DNA of 64,000 bases from Phyto melanocephala. Taxonomy: Eukaryota > Arthropoda > Insecta > Diptera > Rhinophoridae. Both the position numbers and the translations under genes were made by a program. Under the pieces are notes generated by a model. The model was not told the origin of the DNA, searched no databases, and saw only the letters and a program-made list of their open reading frames with translations. This document shows positions 23,475 to 34,525 of the stretch, one piece after another. The stretch covers positions 132,958,333 through 133,022,332 of the forward strand of contig OW799233.1 of the NCBI GenBank assembly GCA_941918925.1, read 5' to 3'. The first letter of the stretch is position 1. Every line of letters begins with the position of its first letter.

Positions 23475-24505
23475 TAGGGTGATCGACTCGGTTTTACAAC
23501 CGGTGGAAAACCCGGTTTTTTCCTCTTTCTGCTGACGGTTTTTTCTAAATGTTGATTTTTCGAATATCGAATACATCGGTTTTTTTATCCGAAAAAGCCG
23601 GTTTTTTATTTTTTTTAGTTTATTTTTATATATCTTTCTAACCAATCGTACCAAAGTATATTTAGTATGCGAAAATTTAATAAAAACTATTATATATTCT
23701 TCCATAATATTGTAAGAAATTTATTTGTTGTTTAGAAAACAAATGTAAAATAAGAAATATAATTAAGCTTCAATACTATTTTTTTATAGAATATTACCCA
23801 AGCGTTAAAAGTTGTAGGTAATTGAAACATAGACTTATCTCATCGATAATTTTTAGGTAAAAGGTGTAGTCTCTTCTTTCAGATCCTAATTTTAATTAAT
23901 GGCATTGAGTGTCTGTCAACTTAAATTAAACCATTGAAAAAACTAGTTTATGCCTATATTTGTATGTCTGTCAGGGGTATAAGAAAGAATTTTCAAAATG
24001 AAACTTTAAAGATTTTTTCTCTAGCCTTTAAAATGTATTTCAAATTACAGAAATCATTTCAAACAAAATACGTTAGTGCATGTTAGTTTAAAAGATCCAT
24101 TTAACATTTTAAAAATGTATAGAAGGAGATACAAACATTTATAACGGCCTTATAAAAAGTCTTATTGTATTTATTTATTTATTTTACTTGTAAGGAGTAC
24201 CTTTTGTCCTTAAATTCAACTAATTAAAACCAAATTAGTCAACTGCATTCATGTCAGTTATTGCGTTATTGTGCAGCCAAACGTATATAAACTATAAAAG
24301 TTTCATATTTAGATATAATTTTTATTATAATCTTTTTTTGCAATATTTTTTAATTTTTTCTTTAAATACCATATATTATATATTCGAACCGGTTAACCGG
24401 TTTTTTCTCAATTTTCAAAATAGCAACAGGTTTTTTTTTTTAATTCTAAATTTCAAACTATTTGAAAACCGGTTTCTTAAAAAAATCGAATAATCGATCA
24501 CCCTA
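23475..24505. mobile_element. Non-autonomous hAT-like element
   Basis: Termini are TAGGGTGATCGA and TCGATCACCCTA. Flanking 8-bp repeats are GTATGCAC (23467-23474) and GTATGCAT (24506-24513), a 7/8 match as expected for hAT target duplications. Both subterminal regions are studded with CGGTTTT motifs: five or more within about 140 bp on the left, including AACCCGGTTTTTTCC and AAGCCGGTTTTTTATT, and four on the right, including AACCGGTTAACCGGTTTTTT. Multiple short subterminal motifs are a known feature of hAT transposase binding. No transposase coding was found in the 1,031 bp. Confidence 0.7.
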
Positions 24506-24513
24506 GTATGCAT

Positions 24514-26060
24514 GTGTTCCCTTGTAATTGTCATTTGAATTAACATTAAATATTTAAACAATTTGAAAAGTAATTCAAATATTTTACGAATTTGTTCAAT
24601 AGATTTGTATGTATTTAGTGAAATACTATTATAATAGTATGTCGTGTGCGTATGCATATGTTTTGTGCAATTATTACTAGAAACTGCTGCTGGCGATAGC
24701 TTAAGTGATTTAGCAAATAAATGGCAAAAAGTAACAACTTGTATTGGCAGCAATTCTATTTATTATTCTCAATAATATTTTAATGATTTCACAAGCATAA
24801 AAAATAACGCTTACTTTAGACACATACAAAATGCATATATCCTGGTAGTTTTTGTATACGATGATCTTGGTTGGAACTTGGTTTACCAGCATTATTTCAG
24901 TTATACGATAATAAGTTAATAATTTGGTTAATATACAAGATGTTCTAAATGTCGTAGTAAAAACTTTGAAACTGCCACCAAAAACATTATTGCCAAATAT
25001 CGCTTACCTACTTCTCAGAGCGCTTCTTGAAGGCAAACATTTCATATGCGTTGTCCCATTTTGTAGGTCTCTTTCTTGCAATTAAAAAGCGTAAATTTCA
25101 TCCCTGTCATATCAATGGATGCAATGCGGTGAGGGATTGAAGCCTGTACTATTTAAACAACCTCGAAACATTTTTTTACAATTTGTACAATGAATGTTTC
25201 AATGTTTGTTAATCATTTTTTAATTTAACAAAATAAGTCATTCTGATAATACGATATTATAGCACACCTAGTTATTCATCAATTATGAAAAAAGTGACTT
25301 TAAGTACAAAAAGTTAAAAAGTTTATTATAAAATCAGCTTTTCCATAACTCTAACTCAACTTCAAACTGTTCAGGCTTCAGTACTCTGGGGCAATTTTCA
25401 AAAACTTTTGCAACATTCTTTGCTTACGTACATGTGTGTCTGACTATTACAGATTGTCTGCTGCTGTAAAATCCATTAAGTACAAATATTGAACTAAAAA
25501 TGTGTTTGCATATTATAATATTGTTGTGAAATTATGGCAAATATTATTATTTTGTTGCTACCGCTGATACCAGCAACACACAGACACACACATATATTTA
25601 TTTATCTGACATTGTGAGATGTCTTACATATTTTGTGTGTGTGTGTGTGTGTATATAAAAGAATTTGTTGTATGGAAAGTATATTTGCATTGGAATTTGG
25701 GACTTTGCCTCGAAATATTTGAGTAAGTAGAAGAAATTTTATGCACAGTAAGTTTATATTTTATTACTATTGCATAATGATGATAGATATTGGTTAAATA
25801 CTGCAAGAACAATGTTGACATAGTTACATGATAGCAAAAAAAGGGTTTAATAAATGTATTTTTGTCAAACGTTTAACTCTTAAAATTTTATGAAAAATTC
25901 TAGCAAATAATATGAATTTTATATCAAAAATTTTGGTATTAAACAGTCATTCTATATTAAAGAAAATTTAAAAAAAAATACAATAAATTTGAATAAAACT
26001 AAAAAAAAATTTAAGTTCTTGAAGAGTTTAAGATCAATTTTTGGTGAACAACAATATATT
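24514..26060. other. Non-coding with CA/TG tracts
   Basis: A CA-rich run (about 25573-25593) and a TG-rich run (25635-25652) could pair across about 40 bp. No supported gene. Confidence 0.5.
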
Positions 26061-26074
26061 TAAATCTTCTTGTA

Positions 26075-26291
26075 GGGGTGCTCCTATGGACTAGTTAGAA
26101 GTGTATTTGTCTGCTAGTTTGGCGGTAGCGGGTTCGATTCCCGCCAGACAATCTAGACTGGTCTGCTTATCTTTCTCTTCTATTCCAAATATTCTATTCA
26201 TATGGAACGCAAAACATGCCAGTTTGGCTTAATTGTATACCTTTCGTGGGTTTGGGCTTTTAGTGCCACTCATTTTCAACCTAACCTAACC
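26075..26291 (+). mobile_element. tRNA-derived SINE
   Basis: A 217-bp element bounded by a 14-bp target duplication with one mismatch: TAAATCTTCTTGTA at 26061-26074 and TAAATATTCTTGTA at 26292-26305. The 5' part has RNA polymerase III internal promoter boxes: an A box TGGACTAGTTAG at 26087-26098 and a B box GGTTCGATTCC at 26131-26141, the latter within a T-arm-like stem GCGGGTTCGATTCCCGC. The body is unrelated to tRNA, and the 3' end is a CCTAA-type repeat (AACCTAACCTAACCTAA). Structure, boxes, tail and duplication are seen directly; mobilisation by a partner LINE is inferred. Confidence 0.88.
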
Positions 26292-26305
26292 TAAATATTC
26301 TTGTA

Positions 26306-26552
26306 TTGAAAATTAAAAAAGTGCAACAAATTTAACCCACTAGATCCCAAGCTTCTTATAAAAGTTTAGTTAAGAAAACATTTAAGAACAAATTTTAGGG
26401 GAGTGTGTTTTTTGCCTGTACAGTGTACACGTACGACTACAATAGGGTGTATAACCAATTAGATTTAAAAGAAAGTAGACTAAGTTTCAAAATATTTTTT
26501 ATTCACGTTTAAATTTTATTTTAAAATTAAACACGACAAAGAAAAAATTTAA
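26306..26552. other. Candidate piggyBac terminus
   Basis: TTAACCCACTAGATCCCAAG at 26332-26351 would fit a piggyBac end (TTAA target followed by CCC) for the relic to the right. The partner end (GGGTTAA) was not found. The remainder is AT-rich non-coding. Confidence 0.35.
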
Positions 26553-27140
26553 TTAAATATTTTTAGTACCACTTGTATTTGATTTGGTGTGAAATTTTTT
26601 GAAACACTCGTTTTCTACGCAAACTGCAACATTACAAAGCTCACAAGTTCTCGAATTCGACTGATAAAAATATCTCCAGCTACTGGCAAGCATCCAGTAT
26701 ATGAAACCAAACCTTAAAGGTTTGCCTTTAACAAATTTATTGGCCGAATATCCACCAAAATATTTCACCAATGACTCGTCAATCAAGAAATTTTGGTGCA
26801 TGTACCCAAATTGACCATAATTTTTACACAACATTTTCGCTATTTTATTACTTAAATCCAATAGAGATTTACCAGGAAGATATAAGTAGCGTTTGGTTTC
26901 CTGCAAACGATATACTGACATGTTATTAGAAATAAATGGCAAGTGCAGTGCTCATATTACATATTAAAAGTTTCAAAAGATCTAGAGCTCAGATATCCAT
27001 ATTCTTGGCTATTTTTCACATTTTATTGACGATGAGCCTAACATCGATTTCCTTAACTCTGAGAGTGGGACATCATCATCATCGCTGTCGCTATCTTCAA
27101 GCAATTCTAACTCACCTGGAATATCGTGCGGAAAATCATT
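26553..27140 (-). pseudogene. Internally deleted piggyBac transposase
   Basis: Three separate parts of a piggyBac transposase lie in N-to-C order on the minus strand. First, an acidic N-terminal segment around 27020-27130 (PGELELLEDSDSDDDDVPLS, ELRKSMLGSSS). Second, from about 26942, FISNNMSVYRLQETKRYLYL followed by the first catalytic block NFLIDESLVKYFGGYSANKF and KGKPLRFGFIYWMLASS. Third, immediately afterwards, the C-terminal Cys-rich domain CELCNVAVCVENECFKKFHT. Typical proteins are about 550-600 residues. Here the region between the acidic tail and FISNN and the whole remainder of the DDD core (second and third Asp) are gone, yet the last two parts remain in one 129-codon open frame. 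It cannot catalyse transposition, but a DNA-binding Cys-rich tail could persist. The relic in 15-780 is a different copy covering the part missing here. Confidence 0.78.
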
Positions 27141-29174
27141 GCGTAATAAGTTTTTTTTTTGTCAATTTCTTCTTCATCTGTTTTGCGAAGGGCATTTGAA
27201 GGAGTTATGGAAAAGTCAAAATTCGTGTGACTATTACCTTCAGCATAATAAAATGCACTAGCAATATTTTCAGATTTTTTACCATGAAACATGTTAATAT
27301 TCATCGCAAAATAACTACAATTATTATAGGACCATTTTTGCATGCATTATGCCATTGAACTCATACGAGTACAGCAATAATATTGTTTACCAAAGAACAT
27401 TGTCAATCACTTTTTCAAAAAAAAAAAAATTGATAATTTCACATGATCTCCTTCGTGTCAAGCTCCGTAATAATAAAATATAAAAAAAATTTAATTGACC
27501 AATGAAAAATACTGAAAAACAGGAAGACACTTTTTTAAAAATATTAGAATTAGTTAAATAAGTTAACCCTTACACATGTTTAGTTTCTTGTTATGAAATG
27601 GAGGAAAAGACAATAAATATGAATATCCCTATTAGCAAAAATTTTGAAAATCTAAAACCAATACTATACTGGCAGGCAAAACACTTAAACAGATTTTCGA
27701 CAACGATTTTGTTGCTTATCATCAACCAAACGGTGATATATGCTTTGCAACATACCAGATATTGTTTTTATTTCACTGAAAAAGATGTGATAGTATTCAT
27801 TGTAATTCTTTTATATAGAGATTATCGCTCTATACCGAGGGCAATTAGGTCGGAATACGCACTGAGCATTTGCTGCCAACAATATATCGTGTAATTATTT
27901 TCAATTACATTAAAAAATATTTTGTACATGTTGCCGTTAATTAAGTTATGGAATGGCTTGAAATAGATTACTTTAAAAATTGACTGTATATTCACAGAAA
28001 TCTTGTGTGTGTCTGTGTGTGCAGTTTGATAAAAATCAATTGAGTATTTAAAGTTAAGAAAACTTTTTATATTATTAATATTTTTTTAAGTTGTTCTACT
28101 AAAAAATATTTCCTTTAAAGACATTGCTTAAATTGTTGAAATTAAAAGATTTTTATAAGATGCTTTAAAGCACCTACCGAAATAAATTTAAATGACAATA
28201 TTTGTGTAACTAGGAAAGAAAAAAAAAAACCAAGAAATTTGTATGTAAATAATTTTCCTTTTCAGTCAGTTGTATCCTGTAGAATACACAACTACGCAAG
28301 ATTCCTTTTGCTTCTCTTCTTTTTTTGTTGTTGTTTATTTACAGTTTTTACATAAAGTTGGCAACAAATTGCTAGGAAAAATATATACAGATACCGACGA
28401 CCTAACAGACTTAAATACATACACCCACGCATTCATCCATATACTTGCACTTTTATACTACACAACAAAAGTAAGCACACTTAAACAACAACACACACAG
28501 CAACGGCTGCAGCAAAAATAACATGCAAGGTTAAATTTAACAGTAAATACAGACGCACCCATACACATCCTAACTTACAAGCATTTACAAATGTATACTT
28601 ATACTCGTGCATACAATATGCTGCAGCAAATAAATAGATGACGATAGTTGTCGGTGGTGGTAGTGAAAAGTGGAGGAAGGTGGTGTCGTCGATGATAGTG
28701 ATGATAATAGTTGTTGTGTTGGTAATATTATTGTATGTATTTGTATCTGTGAGCAGCCATTTTATATACTTCCTTGATGATTTCTTGGTCAAGGTCAAAC
28801 AGAAATTATGGCGATGAAATAAAAATTTGAAACAAAAAACTGTAGTGGCAGTAGTAGCTACACTAGAAAACAGCAGAACTACTCACACATAAAGTAGAAA
28901 ATATAACAAAATATTTAAATACCCAACAGAAAAACATGAAAAGTTAAAATTAGTTGTTATGTATTTTTGTTGTTATTGTCGTAGTCGCATAAAAGTCAGC
29001 AACAACAACTTCATAAGAGGTTTAATAGACAAGGGCAGTTCTTAGCAAACAAGGGAAGTCATAATTTGATTTCAGGTTAAGTTATTTTAGGTCAATTAAA
29101 CAAAAAAACACTAAAGACTAATAAATAGTTTTTACTTTAAACAAAGAAATTTTTCCTAATAAAAACCTTCAATA
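27141..29174. other. Non-coding, intron-like
   Basis: Includes CAACAACA/TTGTTGTT tracts (about 28325-28340 and 28485-28500) and a GTGGTGGTAGTG-rich patch (28650-28700). Between 28270 and 28800 composition is more even than average and might hold conserved non-coding sequence, but nothing can be assigned. TTAACCCTTACACATG near 27558 is a piggyBac-end lookalike facing the wrong way for the relic at 26.5-27.1 kb. Confidence 0.45.
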
Positions 29175-29420
29175 TTATTTGTTAGGGACTTACAATACGA
29201 ATTACAAGTTGGAAATAGGGGACATGTTGAAGTGCTCGTGTCTAATACGCTTGATTGTAGGACATTGAAAGAGGTAGTGTTCCACAGTTTAATCCACTTC
29301 TTTGCATGCTCTACATGTGATTACATTCGACAGTCCTTTGCTAGGTAAATGAGTTCTCATCTCTGTGTGACCATTTATTACACAAGATAATCTCCTAAGT
29401 GTTGTACTACTCTATTTCAA
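29175..29420 (-). pseudogene. LINE C-terminal zinc-knuckle fragment
   Basis: The minus strand reads TTLRRLSCVINGHTEMRTHL, then NVITCRACKEVD, a stop, TVEHYLFQCPTIKRIRHEHF. This is the C-terminal C-x2-C ... E-x-x-x-H ... CP motif that follows RNase H in Jockey-clade non-LTR retrotransposons. One stop replaces the conserved Glu before TVEH. It could come from the same family as the RNase H scraps at 23045 and 61060. No poly-A or target duplication was recognised. Confidence 0.7.
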
Positions 29421-30563
29421 AATCGTCTTCGATTTTTTAAGATTTGTGTCACACCAACGTATATTTTAAAGTAAGTTTTAAGATCTATAATATTACAGAT
29501 GATCTATAATATTATACAGAATTCTATTAAAATTTCCATGAAAAAAAAACATTTTTTGAAATCTATGAGACATAATGAAAATATTCAAACATTTTGTGGT
29601 GGCGTATGAGTTGTCAAAAGTCACTATGAGAGGTTATAAAAGGAAAATCTAGAACATGCAAGATTAAGTTCAGCAGTTATATTTTATGGAATATTTTACT
29701 TTTGTCTGCGAAAAATTTCTATTGGAAACCTTTACCGTCAAATTAATTTTATTTTATTATTCATACATCTTTGGAAGGTACTGGACATTTTCTGAATGAA
29801 ATCTACAAAACTTTGTAGATTTTAATATCGAAATCATTCGTTTGAATCTGTGATAATATTTCTTTTTATCAAAACTGTTACCTTAAAAGTCTGTAATTAA
29901 TACTATGTAATTATTAGCTCATTGTGAATCCTTTTAGATGTGATATTATTTAAAAGCACCATAAATAATTTAAATTTTATTAATATGCCAGTTTTTTTAA
30001 AACTATTCTAAAACTACTTAAGCGTGTTTTAGAAAAGGCAAAATTGCTTATCTGTGACAGTGATTATTAATTTTTTTGTGTTAAAAATATAAAAAAAAAC
30101 AAATAAAGTCGTGTTTCTTTACTTATGTTTTAGCAAATTATAGGCCGATTCTTCTGGTTTACACTACCTTTTTTGTTTCGAATATTTCTGAAAGTTTGTT
30201 ATCACACACTGGTACGTGCAACATATGGGAGATTTAAAAAGTTGATTTCAACAGAGAAATACACGAAATTAATATTGATTGTAGAAACGTTATTGCCACA
30301 TAGTATATTTTACTAGTAGAGGAGGCATCACTGTAGGTCAAATCTGAGACAAGATATTTTTCTACAATTGAAACATAATGAGATTAGGGAAACTGATATG
30401 CTGATTGATTGCTTGAACAGAGTTAAAGTTATCGAAATGCTATATCGAATGTTTATTGTGCATTGCTATATAAGACGTTCTTATATTATCGTAAGGTCAA
30501 ATAAAGGTAGAGTCTTTATTTTCGTAATCTTCTTTTTGTAAAGTTTGATAAAAGAATCAAAAA
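29421..30563. other. AT-rich non-coding
   Basis: No supported gene or repeat. Confidence 0.5.
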
Positions 30564-30960
30564 TAACAAGTAAGTGCGCTATATTTTGTCGTGCCGAATC
30601 TGATAATACCTTTCACAGTGCATAGATATAATGACAACATCGTAGCTTAGCCTAGATTTTAGATTTCATGTAACATGCCTTTTTATTTTATATTCCCAAC
30701 GCCATTTTTGATTTTAAAATTTCATATTATTAACTATATTCTACTAGTCAATCACTTTCATTTGATACCAATTTTGTTGAGGTTAAAGGGGGTAAAGTCG
30801 TAACTACTATATTTGTTTTATATATTCGCCTTTTAATCTAGATCGGCATTTAGATTTTTTTCTTTTTATAGTTAATTTTATTTTATTACTTAAGCACTTT
30901 CATTTGATACCAATGTTGGCTCTCTCTAATGTACAGAAACTGCTAATTATCAATTTCTGT
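30564..30960. repeat. Family B repeat, copy 2
   Basis: Begins AACAAGTAAGTGCGCTATAT, GTCGTGCCGAATCTGATAAT, ACCTTTCAC, a fairly good common terminus. It continues with CCATTTTTGATTTTAAAATT, TATTCTACTAGTCAATCAC, TTTCATTTGATACCAA repeated once more at 30898-30914 (TTTCATTTGATACCAATGTT). The layout matches 19362-19900. Confidence 0.6.
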
Positions 30961-31406
30961 TTGTAAATATTATTGAATTTTAACAATTAATCAAAAAACT
31001 ACTAAAAGAGAACTTATCTAAATATATAACGCCATTTTGTCGGATCGATAAGACGCGTTTTATAATAAAGCCTTCATTAATGTTTTGTATCCTTGAAATA
31101 TTATTATTATTATTATTATAAATAACATAAACAATAAGAAATGGAAGTTGTAATAATGCAAAGCTTTTTATTGTGAACAAAAAAATCCTACCTTAAACTA
31201 ATGGCAAGTTGAAATAATGGCCCTTATAATTCAAAATAATTTACTCCTTTAATTTGTTTGAAATGCAAACTATTTAGGGCCATATGATTTTCGTTGTAAG
31301 CTAATGTAAACCCGTTTTTGTATTTTATTGTTGTTGCTTTTTTCAATTCCATCTTGACCAGCACTGGCACGTGTTGATAATTGAGTAAATTGTGTATGTA
31401 TGTATT

Positions 31407-31810
31407 AGGGATGCTAAACGGGACTGATTTTGCGAATCCTGGAATTCGGGATCTTAAAATTTTAAATTCTGTGTTCCCAAAATCGTTTGCACATATAAAC
31501 AAATTTGTTATATCTTTTTTTGCAACCGAAAATAAGTTTTAGTACTTTCTTCTTCTTAATTTTCACTTACACAAATAAAAGTTGTAAAAAACAGCAATAA
31601 TTGCCAGATGAAATCCATGTGCAAAAGATAGTTGCTTGCTTGGATGCAATAATTTTACCGCTTTCCTGCATTGTAGAAGCTTCGTCTGTTGTGAAGCCTA
31701 CTATTTCAGTAGACAGTGATGCACCAAAAAAAAAAAAAATATTATATAAATAATCCATATTGAGTTTCCCGGGATTTGTAAAAAAATCCAGTGTTTGGCA
31801 TCCCAGTAAG
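31407..31810 (-). mobile_element. Deleted hAT element
   Basis: Imperfect terminal repeats (AGGGATGCTAAACGGGACTG on the left; TGGGATGCCAAACACTGGAT reading inward on the right) are flanked by identical 8-bp repeats TATGTATT at 31399-31406 and 31811-31818. The minus-strand interior carries a transposase scrap (see next entry). An 8-bp duplication plus this coding content identify the hAT superfamily. Confidence 0.75.
31558..31740 (-). pseudogene. hAT transposase fragment
   Basis: Minus-strand frame one reads STEIVGFTTDEASTMQESGK, which matches the hAT block T-x-D-x-A-x-x-M containing the first catalytic Asp. After a frameshift near 31620 a second frame reads FAHGFHLAIIAVFYN, matching the next conserved block (C-x-AH-x-x-x-LA...). 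About 60 codons remain of a protein normally over 500. The frameshift and truncation make it inactive. Confidence 0.7.
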
Positions 31811-31818
31811 TATGTATT

Positions 31819-34404
31819 GCATTGCTTTGTTGTACATTTTTATTTGTTGGTTAAATGGGGTGGGAGGAAAAGCAGGGATGATGCAGTAATAGCAATAATG
31901 TTTTTGTTTCTTTTTCAGTTTCATTCTTCTTTATTGCATTCTTCGTTTTATTGGAAAAAGTTTAAATAAATTGTTATTCTTTATTGCTCGATTTAATGAA
32001 AGGTTGCGGGTGCTGACAAATGTGTAATATTTTTCTTCTGTAATAGTTTAACTTTTGTCGCCAACAATAAATATTTTTCATATTTTATGGTGTCAAGTTA
32101 ATTTGCGGGAAGTTCTTGTGTTGGAGAGGAAATGAAAAAAGTTATTATTGGGTCAATTGTTAAATTGTAATCAGTAAAATTGTGAATTGATTAAATGTTG
32201 ACAGAAAATCTGTTTTTTTCTTTAAAAAAAAACATTTATAAATTGTAGAAGAGGGTAGGATAGGGAAGGAAGGAGGCAAAAGACATTTCCAATATCCATA
32301 CTCGGAGATCAATGTGGTCTATTGTATTAACATTTAAAATAAATAAATATACTATTTATAACCAAGTTTCATATGAGTAGTTAAGTAAAAGATTTTTTAT
32401 TTGTGGGTAATGGAAGCTAATGAAATAGTTTTTTGACAAATTTTAGTTATTTTGACTAATTGTTGAATTATAAGAATTAATTGATTAATAAGAAATTTTT
32501 TGAATTTTATAGAGATACTTTTATATGTAGAAGACACTTGGTTTAGAGCCAGTTTTAAATAAATAATCATATTAAATAAAATTCTTATACAATTTATTTT
32601 TTAAGGCATTTTGTTTTTAAAAGTTTTTTTTTTTAAAGTTGAGTTTATAGAATTTTTTTATCTTTTTAAATTCTTTCTTTAAAAATTTATTTACCATTGA
32701 ATATTAATTTTTTTCCAAACATTATTTTCTTTAAAACTAATTTTTTTTTAAATATTTCAGGACATATTATCTTAGCAAAGGTTTAAAAATAATTTCAAAT
32801 ATTTAAATTTAGTTGTATATACAACAAGAAGACTTTACTACACCCTTCTATTTATTTTAAGCAAAAACCTTTTAAACCAGGAAATATTAGTTCAGTGCAC
32901 ACATGTTTAAGTTTTCATAGCTTTTCCCTGCCATCGGTAAAAAATCTTTTATATTAACTATCTGAAAATTAATACATTTTTCTACTTTACTGAAATGCAA
33001 AAAAAAAACCCGAAAAAAAGAAAATAAAAAAAACAAAACTTCCCATCGATCATTTCCCTACTTAGTCAAGTAGAAGCAGAATATTCTACCGCTATGTACT
33101 TGTGTGTTTTTTTAAAAATTTCCTGCCAATGATTAATGACAACGTTTTCCCATGAAATTATTACTGTGCTGTGTGGATGGATGAAAATACCTTTAGGTAT
33201 TAATTCATAGTCATAAGGCTTTAGTTTGCTTTACTGTGTAAAACTAAAATAACTATCGATAAAGTTAATTTTAATTTACATGTATTGATGGCTAAAATGC
33301 AGCAGCAACTAAAACAACATGTAAGGTTTTACGAAAAAAGCACGCAAATTAAAGACGATCACGATGAGAATAGAATGTAATGATGATAAAATACATGCAA
33401 CATGCTGTGGCTCAAATCAGTCAGTTACATTCAACAAACACATTTAAACCTGCACGTGTGTGCTTGTACGGCACCTAAATATGCACAAACACTAACATTT
33501 ACTCATCATGACATCTAAACAGCCAATAATCCTGGTGCTAACAACAGCTAGCGAAAGGGAGAGAGAGAGAGACGAGAGGACCGGCTGTTGTTATTGCTGT
33601 TTAGCTGTGTTAAGTACAAATTTGTAAAAGTAATTGTTTACGACAACTAAACACAGCAATGAATAAATCTAATTTTCTCATCAATCTCTTGGACAAACAT
33701 GGAAATGCACTTTCAAAACGCATTTAATAAACCATAACGGCACGCATTTGTATTACAGTCTCTCTTTCTATTGCCTTCAAATACAACACAGTGGTTAAAG
33801 GAGCCACCAGTAAAAGGTTTTCGTCGTAGATTGGGTTGGTTGGAGGCAGAAAGCAGCACAATGTTATGATGTCAACATGTGTGTGTTGTGTCTAATGGCT
33901 GTAATATAATTGGAAAAAAGTATTTAATGCTTGCAATTTCCTTATGAATTAGCAACAAATTCCTTTTGGTCCTTTTTTTTTACTTGTTTGATAATAATTG
34001 TTAAAAAAGGGAGAGGGAAAAAATTTTCGGATTCATTTGATACTTGTTAATTTGTAAAAATCTTTCATTAGAAGAGACTATCCAATGCGGTAGCGATATA
34101 TTGGATTTTAAAAAGAAATTTTTTTATATAATAAAACCATTCTTAAGCTTGAGAATTACGACTACACATCATTAAAACTAAAAAAATGTAAAAAAAAATA
34201 TGATCGTTTATTTAAAAAATTTACCTTTCAAATTCATATTTTATATCTGTACAAAATCTTTAGGTAATTTTTTGTATTTAAATTCTTTTGACAAATTCTT
34301 TTTTTAAATAAAGTTGCAACAAAATGCTTTCCAACTCACTGTCGCCAATTGTAATGTAATAATTTTTGCTCACAGAAAATAAAACACGGCTTCAACAATC
34401 GACT
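31819..34404. other. AT-rich non-coding
   Basis: A GAGAGAGAGAGACGAGAG patch near 33557-33576. About 33300-33900 has more even composition and many CA/TG-rich words. No supported gene. Confidence 0.45.
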
Positions 34405-34448
34405 GTATGTATGTATGTATGTATGTATGTATGTATGTATGTATGTAT

Positions 34449-34491
<43 letters not shown>

Positions 34492-34525
34492 TACATGTAC
34501 GTATGTATGTATGTATGTATGTACG
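34405..34525. repeat. Compound microsatellite: (TATG)n, (T)n, (GTAT)n
   Basis: About eleven TATG units are followed by an uninterrupted T tract of about 38 bases, then ACATACATGTACGTATGTAT and more GTAT units. Open frames through it are repeat artefacts. Confidence 0.9.

Noticed and set aside
26075..26160. Functional tRNA gene
   Set aside because: B box and T-arm are good, but there is no acceptor-stem pairing or anticodon arm; the unit is bounded by a target duplication extending 130 bp further, so it is a SINE head.
26275..26291. Telomere-like CCTAA repeat
   Set aside because: Only three units, and it is the SINE tail.
27558..27575. TTAACCC as right end of the piggyBac at 26.5-27.1 kb
   Set aside because: Orientation is wrong; a right end should read GGGTTAA on this strand.
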